From Phycisphaerae bacterium (GTDB lineage: Bacteria > Planctomycetota > Phycisphaerae > Phycisphaerales > SM1A02), in NCBI GenBank assembly GCA_002683195.1, contig NYSW01000082.1, positions 28,519 to 49,524 on the forward strand: a stretch of 21,006 nucleotides of DNA, in the 5' to 3' direction. Within the stretch, counting starts at the first letter, position 1. Each line of letters opens with the position of its first letter. The position numbers were made by a program, and so were the translations under genes. Below the pieces are notes generated by a model, which made no database searches, was not told the origin of the DNA, and saw only the letters and a program-made list of their open reading frames with translations. Of the stretch, positions 7,414-14,169 are shown piece by piece.

Positions 7414-8550
7414 TCAGTGACCGAAGAGGTTCCGGGTTGCAAGCATGCCCTTTTCCTCGAAGTAGTTCATCGCTTCATCGACGCTTCCAAAGATCTTGGT
7501 GGCGGTCTCGGTGATGAATGGACTCGGGGACTTGGCCGGCTTCCAAACCACGTAGACCTCCTTGGTGTGTTCGAAGGCGTGTTGGAGTTCTCGTTCCACG
7601 CCGCTGGAGAGTCCGGGGATGCCGCCGGGGAGTTCGGGGATGTAGGAGACGATCATGTCGGACTGGTCGACGAGCTTGAAATCTCGCATGTAGATCTGGC
7701 CGTCGACGTCGCCGGCGATGTCGAGCACTTCTCGAGTCGGAATACGAATCGGTTCATCGCCTTCCTGTCCGGATCCGAACATGTGCTGGGGAACCTCCAC
7801 GAAGTCCCGGCCCTCACGAGCGGCGGCGATCGCGTTCTCCAGAAGCAGTTTTTCATCGACGTCGCCCGGATCAAAGGCGATGAAGTGCTCGGCGATCTTC
7901 GCTCGGAAGTCATCGATCTCCGCGAGCACGTCGGGCATGTCCACGACATGGCTCATGGGAAAGGAGGGATAGACCTTCAGCATGTCCGGTCGGGTGACCA
8001 GGCGGAGGCAGGTTTCGAGTGTCGGCTGGTGCCTTCCTCGGCTGAGGATGTAGAAGTTGTTCCGGCAGCCCATCGCCTCGGCCATGAGCTCGGTCGCCAG
8101 AATCTCTTCTTCGCGCCAGACCATGCAGTCCTTCAGGGTCGCATCGACGATGTGGTCCTTGTGGAGACGCTGGTGAACGACTTCGACGTTGTCGACGAGG
8201 CAGATGAAGAGATCGGGGGCCAGCGCCCTGATCTGATCGAAGTCAAAGGCGCTGAAGAGCCCGTGATGCCACCGGAACGTGGCGTGGGTGTTCACGGTCA
8301 CGTTTCGATGTTCTTCGACCGGACGCGTGGCGGAGATGATGTCCTTGAAGGCGGCTCGCCGGAGGGAGTTCAGGCGACTGATCGGGAGATCGAGGATGCG
8401 GCCGGGTCGCACGTCCTGGGCTTCGGCGTACATCATGTCGCCGACGTGAAAGACATCGATTTCCTCGCCCCGTTCGCCCGCCAGGGCGGCGGTGCTGTCG
8501 AGGTAGGGCTTCTTTTCAACGCCGATCTGTCCGGTGACGATGGCTCGCAT
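7414..8550 (-). CDS. Fusion: archaeal adenylate kinase-like P-loop domain plus nucleoside 2-deoxyribosyltransferase-like domain
   Basis: The 378-residue protein seems to have two parts. Residues 1-185 open with AIVTGQIGVEKK, a variant P-loop lacking the usual Ser/Thr after the lysines, then VFHVGDMMY, RLNSLRRAAFKDI, VNTHATFRW and DLFICLVDNVEVVHQRL. Their order and spacing recall archaeal AdkA-type adenylate kinases. Residues 190-350 have VYPSFPMSHV, a helix, FIAFDPGDVDE, GQIYMRDFKLVDQSDMIV and SSGVERELQHAFEH, followed by VYVVW. This resembles the nucleoside 2-deoxyribosyltransferase fold, with an aspartate pair and a glutamate in the G-x-ER-E-x2-A helix. A nucleotide-binding or nucleotide-salvage role is therefore likely, but the reaction is unknown. 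The start is supported by AGGAG 7 nt before the ATG. It lies 7 nt upstream of truA and 55 nt downstream of the DedA gene. Confidence 0.8.
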   Translation of the reverse strand: MRAIVTGQIGVEKKPYLDSTAALAGERGEEIDVFHVGDMMYAEAQDVRPGRILDLPISRLNSLRRAAFKDIISATRPVEEHRNVTVNTHATFRWHHGLFSAFDFDQIRALAPDLFICLVDNVEVVHQRLHKDHIVDATLKDCMVWREEEILATELMAEAMGCRNNFYILSRGRHQPTLETCLRLVTRPDMLKVYPSFPMSHVVDMPDVLAEIDDFRAKIAEHFIAFDPGDVDEKLLLENAIAAAREGRDFVEVPQHMFGSGQEGDEPIRIPTREVLDIAGDVDGQIYMRDFKLVDQSDMIVSYIPELPGGIPGLSSGVERELQHAFEHTKEVYVVWKPAKSPSPFITETATKIFGSVDEAMNYFEEKGMLATRNLFGH

Positions 8551-8605
8551 GCCTGGGCTCCTAATGCTTGGCGGTATCCGTGAAAGAGTCGGATCCGAGG
8601 GTCGT

Positions 8606-9265
8606 TCAAGTGTTTGAGGTCAGGCCACGGTGGTTCCGTAACCATGCTATCGGTGCTCGAGGTGAAGGTCCGCCCTTGCGGCGGCTGGAAATCCACCAGT
8701 TGAAGAGGGCGGTGACGGCGACGATCGATGCGATCACCCCGAGGGCGGTGAAAATCGTGGTTTGGAGACTCTGACCGGCCAATTCGCGGCCGATCAGGAT
8801 CCCGATGCCCACTTGCAGTGGGGTGGTGATCGCACAGCAGGCCAGTTCGACTGGAATGAACTTCCGCAGGGGCATGTGCATCAGGGCGGCGATGGTGAGG
8901 GCCGGTGATCTGGTTCCGGGAATGAACCTGGCGATCAGAAGGACCCAGGCTCCTCGACGATCGAACTGATGCTTGACCTGCAGAACCCTGCGGGGATGCA
9001 CCATGCGTCGGAACCATCGAACGCCCAGCAGCCTTCGGCCGAAACGAGCACAGATCCAGAACCAGAGGAAGTCTCCCCCGAGAACCCCCGCGTAGGCCGC
9101 GAGGAACGTGGACCACATCGGCATCTCGCCCTTGCCGACGAAGATCCCTGCCGGCACGTTGACCAGTTCTTCGCCGATCGGAATGCCCACACCGGAGGCG
9201 AGGAGCAGCATGATCATGGCCAGCCAGCCGTACTGGCCGAGGAAGTTGTGAATCAAGGTATCCAT
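8606..9265 (-). CDS. DedA/SNARE-associated family inner-membrane protein
   Basis: DedA proteins are polytopic membrane proteins thought to act as lipid flippases or transporters (undecaprenyl-phosphate or phospholipid recycling) and affect envelope stability. The 219-residue product shows the hydrophobic N-terminus YGWLAMIMLLLASG, the re-entrant-type motif GIPIGEELVNVPAGIFVGKG (about 28-47), YAGVLGGDFLWFWICARFGRR, and the diagnostic RFIPGTRSPALTIAALMHMP. Two more hydrophobic helices follow, then a basic tail. The ATG at 9263-9265 is chosen because it begins just before the first conserved segment; an in-frame extension to 9355 adds 30 polar residues unlike the family. No clear Shine-Dalgarno precedes it. 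It heads the minus-strand run and diverges from the glycerate kinase gene (107 nt apart). Confidence 0.92.
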   Translation of the reverse strand: MDTLIHNFLGQYGWLAMIMLLLASGVGIPIGEELVNVPAGIFVGKGEMPMWSTFLAAYAGVLGGDFLWFWICARFGRRLLGVRWFRRMVHPRRVLQVKHQFDRRGAWVLLIARFIPGTRSPALTIAALMHMPLRKFIPVELACCAITTPLQVGIGILIGRELAGQSLQTTIFTALGVIASIVAVTALFNWWISSRRKGGPSPRAPIAWLRNHRGLTSNT

Positions 9266-9270
9266 CGGTT

Positions 9271-9298
9271 CGGGCTTTGCAGTCAGGCTTGAAGCCCG
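9271..9298 (-). promoter_or_regulatory. Hairpin just upstream of the DedA start
   Basis: CGGGCTT (9271-9277) and AAGCCCG (9292-9298) form a perfect 7-bp stem with a 14-nt loop, ending 5 nt from the DedA ATG. If transcription begins near the TACAAT box at 9312-9317, the hairpin would fill nearly all of the short leader and could influence initiation. The role is inferred. Confidence 0.4.
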
Positions 9299-9311
9299 CT
9301 GAAGAGGGTTG

Positions 9312-9317
9312 ATTGTA
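9312..9317 (-). promoter_or_regulatory. Candidate -10 box (TACAAT) for the DedA-headed gene run
   Basis: Read on the minus strand the sequence is CTATACAATC, an AT-rich island in GC-rich DNA, with TACAAT matching five of six -10 consensus bases. It lies 46 nt before the DedA start. No good -35 is seen 16-18 nt upstream. Confidence 0.45.
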
Positions 9318-9372
9318 TAGCCTCGGCTCTGCGTGGCCGCCCGATTCGTCCGCAACCTGGTTGGAGAGTTCC

Positions 9373-10608
9373 GTGTCGAGTTCAGGTCAGGGTTTTTCGG
9401 TGCTGGTGGCCTCAGATTCTCTCAAGGAATCCTTGGCCGCCACGGATGCCTGCGCGGCCATTGGTCGGGCGGTCCGGAGTCTCCTCCCGAATGCGACCGT
9501 GACCCTGATCCCGTTGGCCGATGGTGGGGAAGGGACACTCGATGTGTTCCTTGCGGCCATGCCGGACCTGGAAGTTCGCTTCCTGGCCGGGGGCGGAGCG
9601 CACCCCGAGCAGGCGGAAACCACCATCCGCTGGGCTTTGGGGCGGGACCGGAAACTAGCGGTGGTGGAATTGGCAGAAGCGGCAGGGCTCGAATCGGTTC
9701 CCCATGAGCTTCGCGACCCTCGGCGAACCGGTACCGCCGCCGTGGGGCGGACCCTTGATCTGGCTCGATCCCGACTTGATCGGGATGTGGACGACCCGGC
9801 AGAGCTGGTGCTCACGCTCGGAGGCAGTGCCACGGTCGATGGAGGGCTCGGGGCTGCCCGGGCCCTCGGAATCGTCATCGAAGGGCCGGAGGGCCCACCT
9901 GATCGGCCATTGGTCGGTTCAGATCTCGCCACGGTGCGAGGGATCCGAATTCCAGAAGCAGTGGTGGAGGACTGGCGAGGGATTCGGCTTCGGATCGCTT
10001 GTGACGTTCGCAATCCTCTGGAGGGAGACGGTGGTGCCGCTCGGACCTTTGGTCCGCAGAAGGGTGCCGACCCTTCGGCGGTGGCGGAGTTGGAGGCCGG
10101 ATTGGCCGGATGGCGGGAGATGATGGAGGCAGCGACTGGCTGGAAGATCGGAGGACCCGGAACCGGAGCGGCCGGTGGCATGGTGGTGGGCCTGGCGGGT
10201 CTCCTGGGCGACGTCGGGGGGCCACCATCGTCCGGGTATCCAGCGGAGATGATCGCCGGACGTCTGGAGGAAGGCTTCGATCTGGTGGCCGGACTGACCG
10301 GACTCGATCGCCGGGTGGCTGAAGCAGATGTGATTCTCACGAGCGAAGGTCGGCTGGATGCATCGTCTCTGATGGGAAAGACGATTGGTGGTTTGCTGAA
10401 CCGGGCCGACCAGGCCGGGGTTCCCGTGATTGCGGTTCCTGGATCGATCTCAGATGACCGCTGGCCGGGCCGGATGCGATTTGCGGGAATCTCGACCTTG
10501 TCCGATGCCGTCGGAAGGGAAGAAGCGTTGAGACGCCCAGCCTTCGCCCTCGAAAAAGCAGCGAAAAACGCGTTAGTGACCTGGTTTGCCGGCCCTCAGT
10601 CTGGATGA
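9373..10608 (+). CDS. glxK: Glycerate kinase, type II (GlxK/GarK family)
   Basis: The enzyme phosphorylates D-glycerate, feeding it into lower glycolysis (2-phosphoglycerate is the usual product of this family). The 411-residue product has the family blocks in order: ASDSLKESL near the N-terminus, PLADGGEGTLDVF, VVELAEAAGLE, LTLGGSATVDGGLGAARALG, ACDVRNPLEG followed by FGPQKGA, GPGTGAAGGMVVGLAGLLG, and ILTSEGRLDASSLMGKTIGGLL. I choose the GTG at 9373: it has GGAG 6 nt upstream and begins just before the first conserved strand. A TTG at 9313 in the same frame would add 20 non-family residues. It stands alone on the plus strand, facing the lipoprotein gene, with a hairpin after its stop. The symbol reflects the family; garK would be equally apt. 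Confidence 0.94.
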   Translation: MSSSGQGFSVLVASDSLKESLAATDACAAIGRAVRSLLPNATVTLIPLADGGEGTLDVFLAAMPDLEVRFLAGGGAHPEQAETTIRWALGRDRKLAVVELAEAAGLESVPHELRDPRRTGTAAVGRTLDLARSRLDRDVDDPAELVLTLGGSATVDGGLGAARALGIVIEGPEGPPDRPLVGSDLATVRGIRIPEAVVEDWRGIRLRIACDVRNPLEGDGGAARTFGPQKGADPSAVAELEAGLAGWREMMEAATGWKIGGPGTGAAGGMVVGLAGLLGDVGGPPSSGYPAEMIAGRLEEGFDLVAGLTGLDRRVAEADVILTSEGRLDASSLMGKTIGGLLNRADQAGVPVIAVPGSISDDRWPGRMRFAGISTLSDAVGREEALRRPAFALEKAAKNALVTWFAGPQSG

Positions 10609-10612
10609 ACGA

Positions 10613-10643
10613 CGACCGCCCATCGCAGAGCGACGGGCGGTCG
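10613..10643. terminator. Strong hairpin between convergent glycerate kinase and lipoprotein genes
   Basis: CGACCGCCC (10613-10621) pairs with GGGCGGTCG (10635-10643); inside, after one A/C mismatch, TCGC pairs with GCGA around an AGA loop. The stem is thus 9 + 4 bp. It begins 5 nt after the glycerate kinase stop and lies 35 nt past the lipoprotein stop on the other strand. The T-run is poor (GGGATTCTTT on the plus side), so efficiency is uncertain. Confidence 0.6.
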
Positions 10644-10678
10644 GGGATTCTTTCGAGTCTTTCGGGTCGATCGCCGGC

Positions 10679-11164
10679 TCATTCGCCGGGGATTTCGCCA
10701 CCCTTGGGGGTCCAGTAGTCCGGTCGGTCTTCGCTTTCGTCGAGCCGGAGGCGGTAGTCCTCGATCGCCGGCGGATCTTCCGGGCCGGGGCGAACATCGA
10801 CCTGGATTCGGCGGGCCATCGAGGGAGGGCAGGTCAACTGGTTCGAGAGCTTGCCGGAACCGTGGGGTGCGTCCCAGATCTCCCACTGCATCCGGTCGGG
10901 GGTCATGACGGGGTCATCACCCTTGCCCTCGAGGAACTTGAAGGTCAGTTGCTTGCCAACGGGGAGGGTGATCGCGAAGAACGCCTCGTCGGTCCGAGTA
11001 TCAATGACCCGAACCGTCTTGGGGCTCCACGTGGTGGAGATGTAGGTGAACGTCGCGTTGCTACTCGGCATGAACCCCCCATCGGGGGCATAGCAGCCGG
11101 TACTCAGGGTGAGTCCGGCGAAGGTGGCGGCAACGGCGAAGGTTCGGATCGACCTGAATCGCAT
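10679..11164 (-). CDS. Small putative lipoprotein, function unknown
   Basis: The 161-residue product has a basic N-terminus (MRFRSIR), a hydrophobic stretch AVAATFAGLTL and a lipobox-like LSTGC with Cys24, so it is probably lipid-anchored on the periplasmic side. The mature part includes ATFTYISTTWSPKTVRVIDTR, which looks like beta strands, then LPVGKQLTFKFLEGKG, and a C-terminal acidic segment RLRLDESEDRPDYW. I do not recognise a named family. The lipobox has Ser rather than Leu at -3, as planctomycete lipoproteins sometimes do, so anchoring is likely but not certain. There is only a weak GGA upstream of the ATG. The gene diverges from ispF across 197 nt and converges with glycerate kinase. 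Confidence 0.75.
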   Translation of the reverse strand: MRFRSIRTFAVAATFAGLTLSTGCYAPDGGFMPSSNATFTYISTTWSPKTVRVIDTRTDEAFFAITLPVGKQLTFKFLEGKGDDPVMTPDRMQWEIWDAPHGSGKLSNQLTCPPSMARRIQVDVRPGPEDPPAIEDYRLRLDESEDRPDYWTPKGGEIPGE

Positions 11165-11349
11165 GCGTGGATCCGGAAGTCAGGAAAAGGGCGGTGTCAT
11201 GAATGGGAACAGTCCGCGCGGACCGCTCCCCGGTGTCCTTATCGACTCCCCGGGCCGCCTCTCTTGAACCGGATCCGAGGTCCGAGGCGATGAATCTTTC
11301 CGCCCGATCGCCCGTCTGGTGTCGCCAGAGCGGATTGGGGCGTCGCTGC

Positions 11350-11355
11350 TACAGT
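11350..11355 (+). promoter_or_regulatory. Candidate extended -10 box (TGCTACAGT) for leaderless ispF
   Basis: TACAGT ends 6 nt before the ispF ATG at 11362 and is preceded by TGC, an extended -10 element that can replace a -35. There is no ribosome binding site between it and the start. The rest of the 197-nt gap upstream shows nothing distinctive. Confidence 0.6.
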
Positions 11356-11361
11356 CTGGGC

Positions 11362-11886
11362 ATGTCAGATTCCGCCTCTCACCTACCTTTTCGTATCGGC
11401 CACGGGTACGACCTGCATCGACTCGAGCCGATCCGCCCTGCGGGTGACGGGCGTCCCTTCGTACTCGGAGGGCTGGCCTTCGAGCATGACCGGGGGCCGG
11501 TGGGGCACTCCGACGGGGATGCCCTGCTGCATGCCGTGACCGACGCCTTGCTCGGGGCTCTGGGTCTTGAAGACATCGGGCAGCTCTTTCCGGATACCGA
11601 TCCGGCCTGGGACGGAACCGACTCGAAGGTCTTCCTCGAGGCGGCGATCGAACGCGTCGCGGCCCGTGGGTATCGGGTCGGCAACCTCGATGCGACCGTG
11701 ATTCTAGAAAAGCCGAAGCTGGGGCCCCGCAAGGGTGAGATTCGAGCGTCGCTTGCAAGGCTCCTCGGAGTGGGCCTCGATCAGGTCAATGTCAAAGGCA
11801 AGACTCACGAGAAGGTCGATGCGGTGGGCGAAGGCCGAGCCATCGAAGTTCAGGTCGTGGTGCTGCTGATCGCCACTGCGGACTGA
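11362..11886 (+). CDS. ispF: 2-C-methyl-D-erythritol 2,4-cyclodiphosphate synthase
   Basis: IspF performs the cyclisation step of the non-mevalonate (MEP) isoprenoid pathway, converting CDP-methylerythritol 2-phosphate to methylerythritol cyclodiphosphate with release of CMP. The 174-residue product contains IGHGYDLHRL with metal ligands Asp17 and His19, GHSDGDALLHAVTDALLGALGL with the third ligand His57, DIGQLFPDTDP, the NLDATVILEKPKLGP strand, and VNVKGKTHEKVDAVGEG near the end. It is slightly longer than the usual 157-160 because of a short insert after DLHRLE (about 22-32). I start at the ATG at 11362: it sits 11 residues before the first conserved strand and directly follows a -10-like box. 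An in-frame ATG at 11203 adds 53 residues of no family likeness. Confidence 0.96.
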   Translation: MSDSASHLPFRIGHGYDLHRLEPIRPAGDGRPFVLGGLAFEHDRGPVGHSDGDALLHAVTDALLGALGLEDIGQLFPDTDPAWDGTDSKVFLEAAIERVAARGYRVGNLDATVILEKPKLGPRKGEIRASLARLLGVGLDQVNVKGKTHEKVDAVGEGRAIEVQVVVLLIATAD

Positions 11887-11918
11887 CCACCCCGGCTTTT
11901 CAGGCGGTGTCGATTGGA

Positions 11919-13259
11919 TCACGAGGGTCGAGTGCGGTGCCGCTCGAGTGCCTGTGCGAACGATGCTCCCCGGGCTTCATAGTTCGCGAACTGGTCCCAA
12001 CTCGCGCAACCCGGACTGAGCAGGATGACGTCCCCGGGGTGAGCGACGCTCATGACGGCGTCGACGGCGACTTCGAGGGTCCCGTGATAGGTCCCGCCCT
12101 CGGAGATCAGTGCGGCACCGGTCGCGCCGATCGCATGTAATCCTGCAAGTCGCGGTGCGAGTGCGGTGATGGCGGCAAGATCGGCTTGCTTGTCGTAGCC
12201 GCCGGCGATCAGATGAATCCGTTCGGTCTCTTCGAAGGCTTCGACCGCGAGGCAGGTGGCTTCGGGCGTGGTCGACTTTGAGTCGTCGTAAGCGTGCACC
12301 CCGTTGATTCGGCCCAGTGATGCCAGGCGATGAGGGAGTCCGGGAAAGTCCGACAGCGAGTCGGTGATCTCTTCGAGAAGGCCCTGGGGGTTTTCCCGGC
12401 CGGATCGAAGGCGAACGTGTTCGAATGCCAGCCGGATCGCGAGGCGTGCATTCCGACGGTTGTGTTCGCCGGGCACCAGAAGTCGGAGACCGGGTTCGAT
12501 GCTGGCGTCGACGGTCGGATCTTCGGCCGGAAGAAGTCGAGGTGACTTGCAGGTCGGGGTCGAAAGGGAGATCGCTCGCTTGCACGTGGCGTAATGATCA
12601 GCGGCCTCGTGCCAATCAAGATGATTGGGCGCGATGTTGGTGATCGCAGCCAGTCCGGGGGTCGCTCGGTCCTCGGGATCGCCACCATCGCCGGCGAGCC
12701 AGTGGAGCATGAAGCTCGAGAGTTCGAACACGACCGATGAATCTTTCGGCGGAGGAGCGTCGAGCAGCGAGCCTCCGATGTTGCCCGACAGGTGGCAGTC
12801 CAGATCGGGCCGGACCCGGCGGAGTGCATGGTGCACCATCGCCGCGGTGGTGCTCTTGCCGGCGGTCCCCGTGATCCCGATGAGGTGATGAGCGGGGCGA
12901 TCGCCGATCGCGAGCCTGATTTCCGTCAGGAAGCGAGCACCGCCGGCTCGCGCGGCTTCGAGAAACGGATTCGACCAGGGCCGGGGAACGGCGGGATTCA
13001 CGATCACGAGGTCCGCGTTCTCGAAGTCGTCGATTCGATGTTCGCCCAGCCGAAGCCGGACGCCCAGTTCCTGCAGGGGTTCAACGGCCAGTCCAAGATG
13101 GTCGGCGGTACCGAGATCGGTTGCGAGCACCTTCGCGCCACGGCGGGCGAGGTGCCTGGTCGCCGCCAGGCCTCCACCAAATCGTCCCAGGCCCATGACC
13201 ACGGCGCGGCATCCTCCAAGGTCCCCGGGGAACTCGAAGAGATCGTGCGTCGAATGCAT
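11919..13259 (-). CDS. murD: UDP-N-acetylmuramoyl-L-alanine--D-glutamate ligase
   Basis: MurD adds D-glutamate to UDP-MurNAc-L-alanine in the cytoplasmic stage of peptidoglycan synthesis. The 446-residue product has an N-terminal nucleotide-binding-type segment VVMGLGRFGGGLAATRHL, the ATP loop GITGTAGKSTTAAM, SGNIGGSLL, VFELSSFMLHW, ITNIAPNHLDWH, GEHNRRNARLAIRLA, HRLASLGRINGVHAYDDSKSTTPEAT, IAGGYDKQADL and the C-terminal LSPGCASWDQFANYEARG. All are hallmarks of Mur ligases and of MurD in particular. The start chosen is the ATG at 13257-13259, which gives a normal length; an in-frame extension to 13463 adds 68 unlikely residues and would overlap the divergent gene. It lies away from other division or cell-wall genes here. 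Presence of murD is of interest because planctomycetes were long thought to lack peptidoglycan. Confidence 0.96.
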   Translation of the reverse strand: MHSTHDLFEFPGDLGGCRAVVMGLGRFGGGLAATRHLARRGAKVLATDLGTADHLGLAVEPLQELGVRLRLGEHRIDDFENADLVIVNPAVPRPWSNPFLEAARAGGARFLTEIRLAIGDRPAHHLIGITGTAGKSTTAAMVHHALRRVRPDLDCHLSGNIGGSLLDAPPPKDSSVVFELSSFMLHWLAGDGGDPEDRATPGLAAITNIAPNHLDWHEAADHYATCKRAISLSTPTCKSPRLLPAEDPTVDASIEPGLRLLVPGEHNRRNARLAIRLAFEHVRLRSGRENPQGLLEEITDSLSDFPGLPHRLASLGRINGVHAYDDSKSTTPEATCLAVEAFEETERIHLIAGGYDKQADLAAITALAPRLAGLHAIGATGAALISEGGTYHGTLEVAVDAVMSVAHPGDVILLSPGCASWDQFANYEARGASFAQALERHRTRPS

Positions 13260-13266
13260 GGAGGAA

Positions 13267-13272
13267 AGGGTA
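13267..13272 (-). promoter_or_regulatory. Candidate -10 box (TACCCT) for leaderless murD
   Basis: On the minus strand TACCCT ends 7 nt before the murD ATG. The intervening TTCCTCC is pyrimidine-rich and cannot be a Shine-Dalgarno sequence, so a leaderless start is the simplest reading. Confidence 0.5.
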
Positions 13273-13280
13273 GACGCGGC

Positions 13281-13286
13281 TACACT
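13281..13286 (+). promoter_or_regulatory. Candidate -10 box (TACACT) for leaderless DUF4190-like gene
   Basis: TACACT ends 7 nt before the ATG at 13294. It lies 8 bases from the murD -10 box on the opposite strand, so the two divergent promoters would share one 34-nt intergenic region. Confidence 0.5.
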
Positions 13287-13293
13287 CGGCCGC

Positions 13294-14088
13294 ATGAATG
13301 GAACCGGAATGCCGTCTCCAACTTCACCGAATGAAGAGTCCTCCAACCCGAGAAGGGCTCGGCGGCCGCTGGGGCAGCTCTCGGTGGTCGCGTTCATCTG
13401 TGGGTTGGCCGGAATCTGCCCGGGAGTCGGACTGATCGGCGTCGTTCTCGGCTTCATCGCCAACTTTCAGATCGTTCGAAGTGGCGGACGAATCCGGGGG
13501 CGGGGATTCGCCTTGTGGGGTCTCGGACTCGGCGCGGGTTGGACGTTTCTCTGGATGTCCGGCTTCTCGGCCTTCAGTTCAATCTACTTCGATGTGGTTT
13601 CGGCCCGCATGGAAACCGACGTTCGGAATCTTCTTCTGGCGGCGGCAGCGGAAGACGTCGCCGCCATGGAGGGGCTCGTCGATCAGTCATGCACCTTCGA
13701 CGAAACAGACTGGGAGCAACTCATGCTCGAGGTCCGTTCGGCTTCGATCGAGCCGTGGTCGGTCGGGATCTCCGAGCCACTCGAGGTTTCCGGGGTCGTG
13801 AATCAGGTCATGGTGGTGGAGATCACCATCCATGCCGAGGATCGCTCGGTGTGGAGTGGTTCCGCAGGCTTCCTGTTGGTGCCACCGACCATCCTCGCCA
13901 GTCTCGACGTGGAAGGCCTGGCTCCGGATCCGAGACTGCGGACCCTTCGGCTCATCGGTCCCGATGGGCGGTCTCTCCGGCTCACGGGTCGGCCGGCGTC
14001 TGAGGAATCGGATGACACGATGGAATCAGTGCCGACCGGGGAGAACATCCAACTTGACCCCGATTTGGAACCCGCCGCCGAGGGCTAG
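13294..14088 (+). CDS. DUF4190-like membrane protein, first of a tandem pair
   Basis: The 264-residue product has a polar, Pro/Ser-rich cytoplasmic-type N-terminus (1-27), then two hydrophobic hairpin segments at about 28-62 and 70-98 with the pattern AFICGLAGICPGVGLIGVVL and, after a basic GGRIRGRG loop, FALWGLGLGAGWTFLW. This small-residue-rich pair with a basic Arg/Gly loop is typical of DUF4190-type domains. A soluble region of about 165 residues follows, probably on the outer side, with a helix-rich first half and beta-rich second half. Function is unknown. The next gene encodes a protein with the same plan, so this looks like a duplication. The ATG at 13294 is chosen because a -10-like box ends 7 nt upstream; an earlier in-frame start at 13195 would run into murD. 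Confidence 0.82.
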   Translation: MNGTGMPSPTSPNEESSNPRRARRPLGQLSVVAFICGLAGICPGVGLIGVVLGFIANFQIVRSGGRIRGRGFALWGLGLGAGWTFLWMSGFSAFSSIYFDVVSARMETDVRNLLLAAAAEDVAAMEGLVDQSCTFDETDWEQLMLEVRSASIEPWSVGISEPLEVSGVVNQVMVVEITIHAEDRSVWSGSAGFLLVPPTILASLDVEGLAPDPRLRTLRLIGPDGRSLRLTGRPASEESDDTMESVPTGENIQLDPDLEPAAEG

Positions 14089-14124
14089 GGTGAATTCCTG
14101 AAATCGATCAGGCCGGACTCCCAG

Positions 14125-14162
14125 TAGACTTTGACCCGAAGCCCGTTCTCCACGCCAAGGAG
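14125..14162 (+). promoter_or_regulatory. Candidate -10 box and ribosome binding site for second DUF4190-like gene
   Basis: TAGACT at 14125-14130 is a possible -10 box. AAGGAG at 14157-14162 lies 7 nt before the ATG at 14170 and fixes that start. Unlike the preceding gene, this one would have a leader of about 30 nt and canonical initiation. Confidence 0.5.
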
Positions 14163-14169
14163 CAATCTC

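Noticed and set aside
7408..8583. Long plus-strand ORF (391 codons) opposite the kinase-like fusion gene
   Set aside because: It mirrors the real minus-strand gene, has no recognisable domain or ribosome binding site, and its composition (Val/Asp/Gly/His-rich) is what the reverse reading of a GC-rich gene gives.
9387..10340. Minus-strand Pro/Ser/Arg-rich ORF opposite glycerate kinase
   Set aside because: Low-complexity shadow of a well-supported enzyme gene.
11203..11361. N-terminal extension of ispF
   Set aside because: 53 added residues are unlike IspF; the ATG at 11362 directly follows a -10-like box and precedes the conserved start.
13260..13463. N-terminal extension of murD
   Set aside because: The extra 68 residues have no family likeness and would overlap the divergent membrane-protein gene and its promoter.
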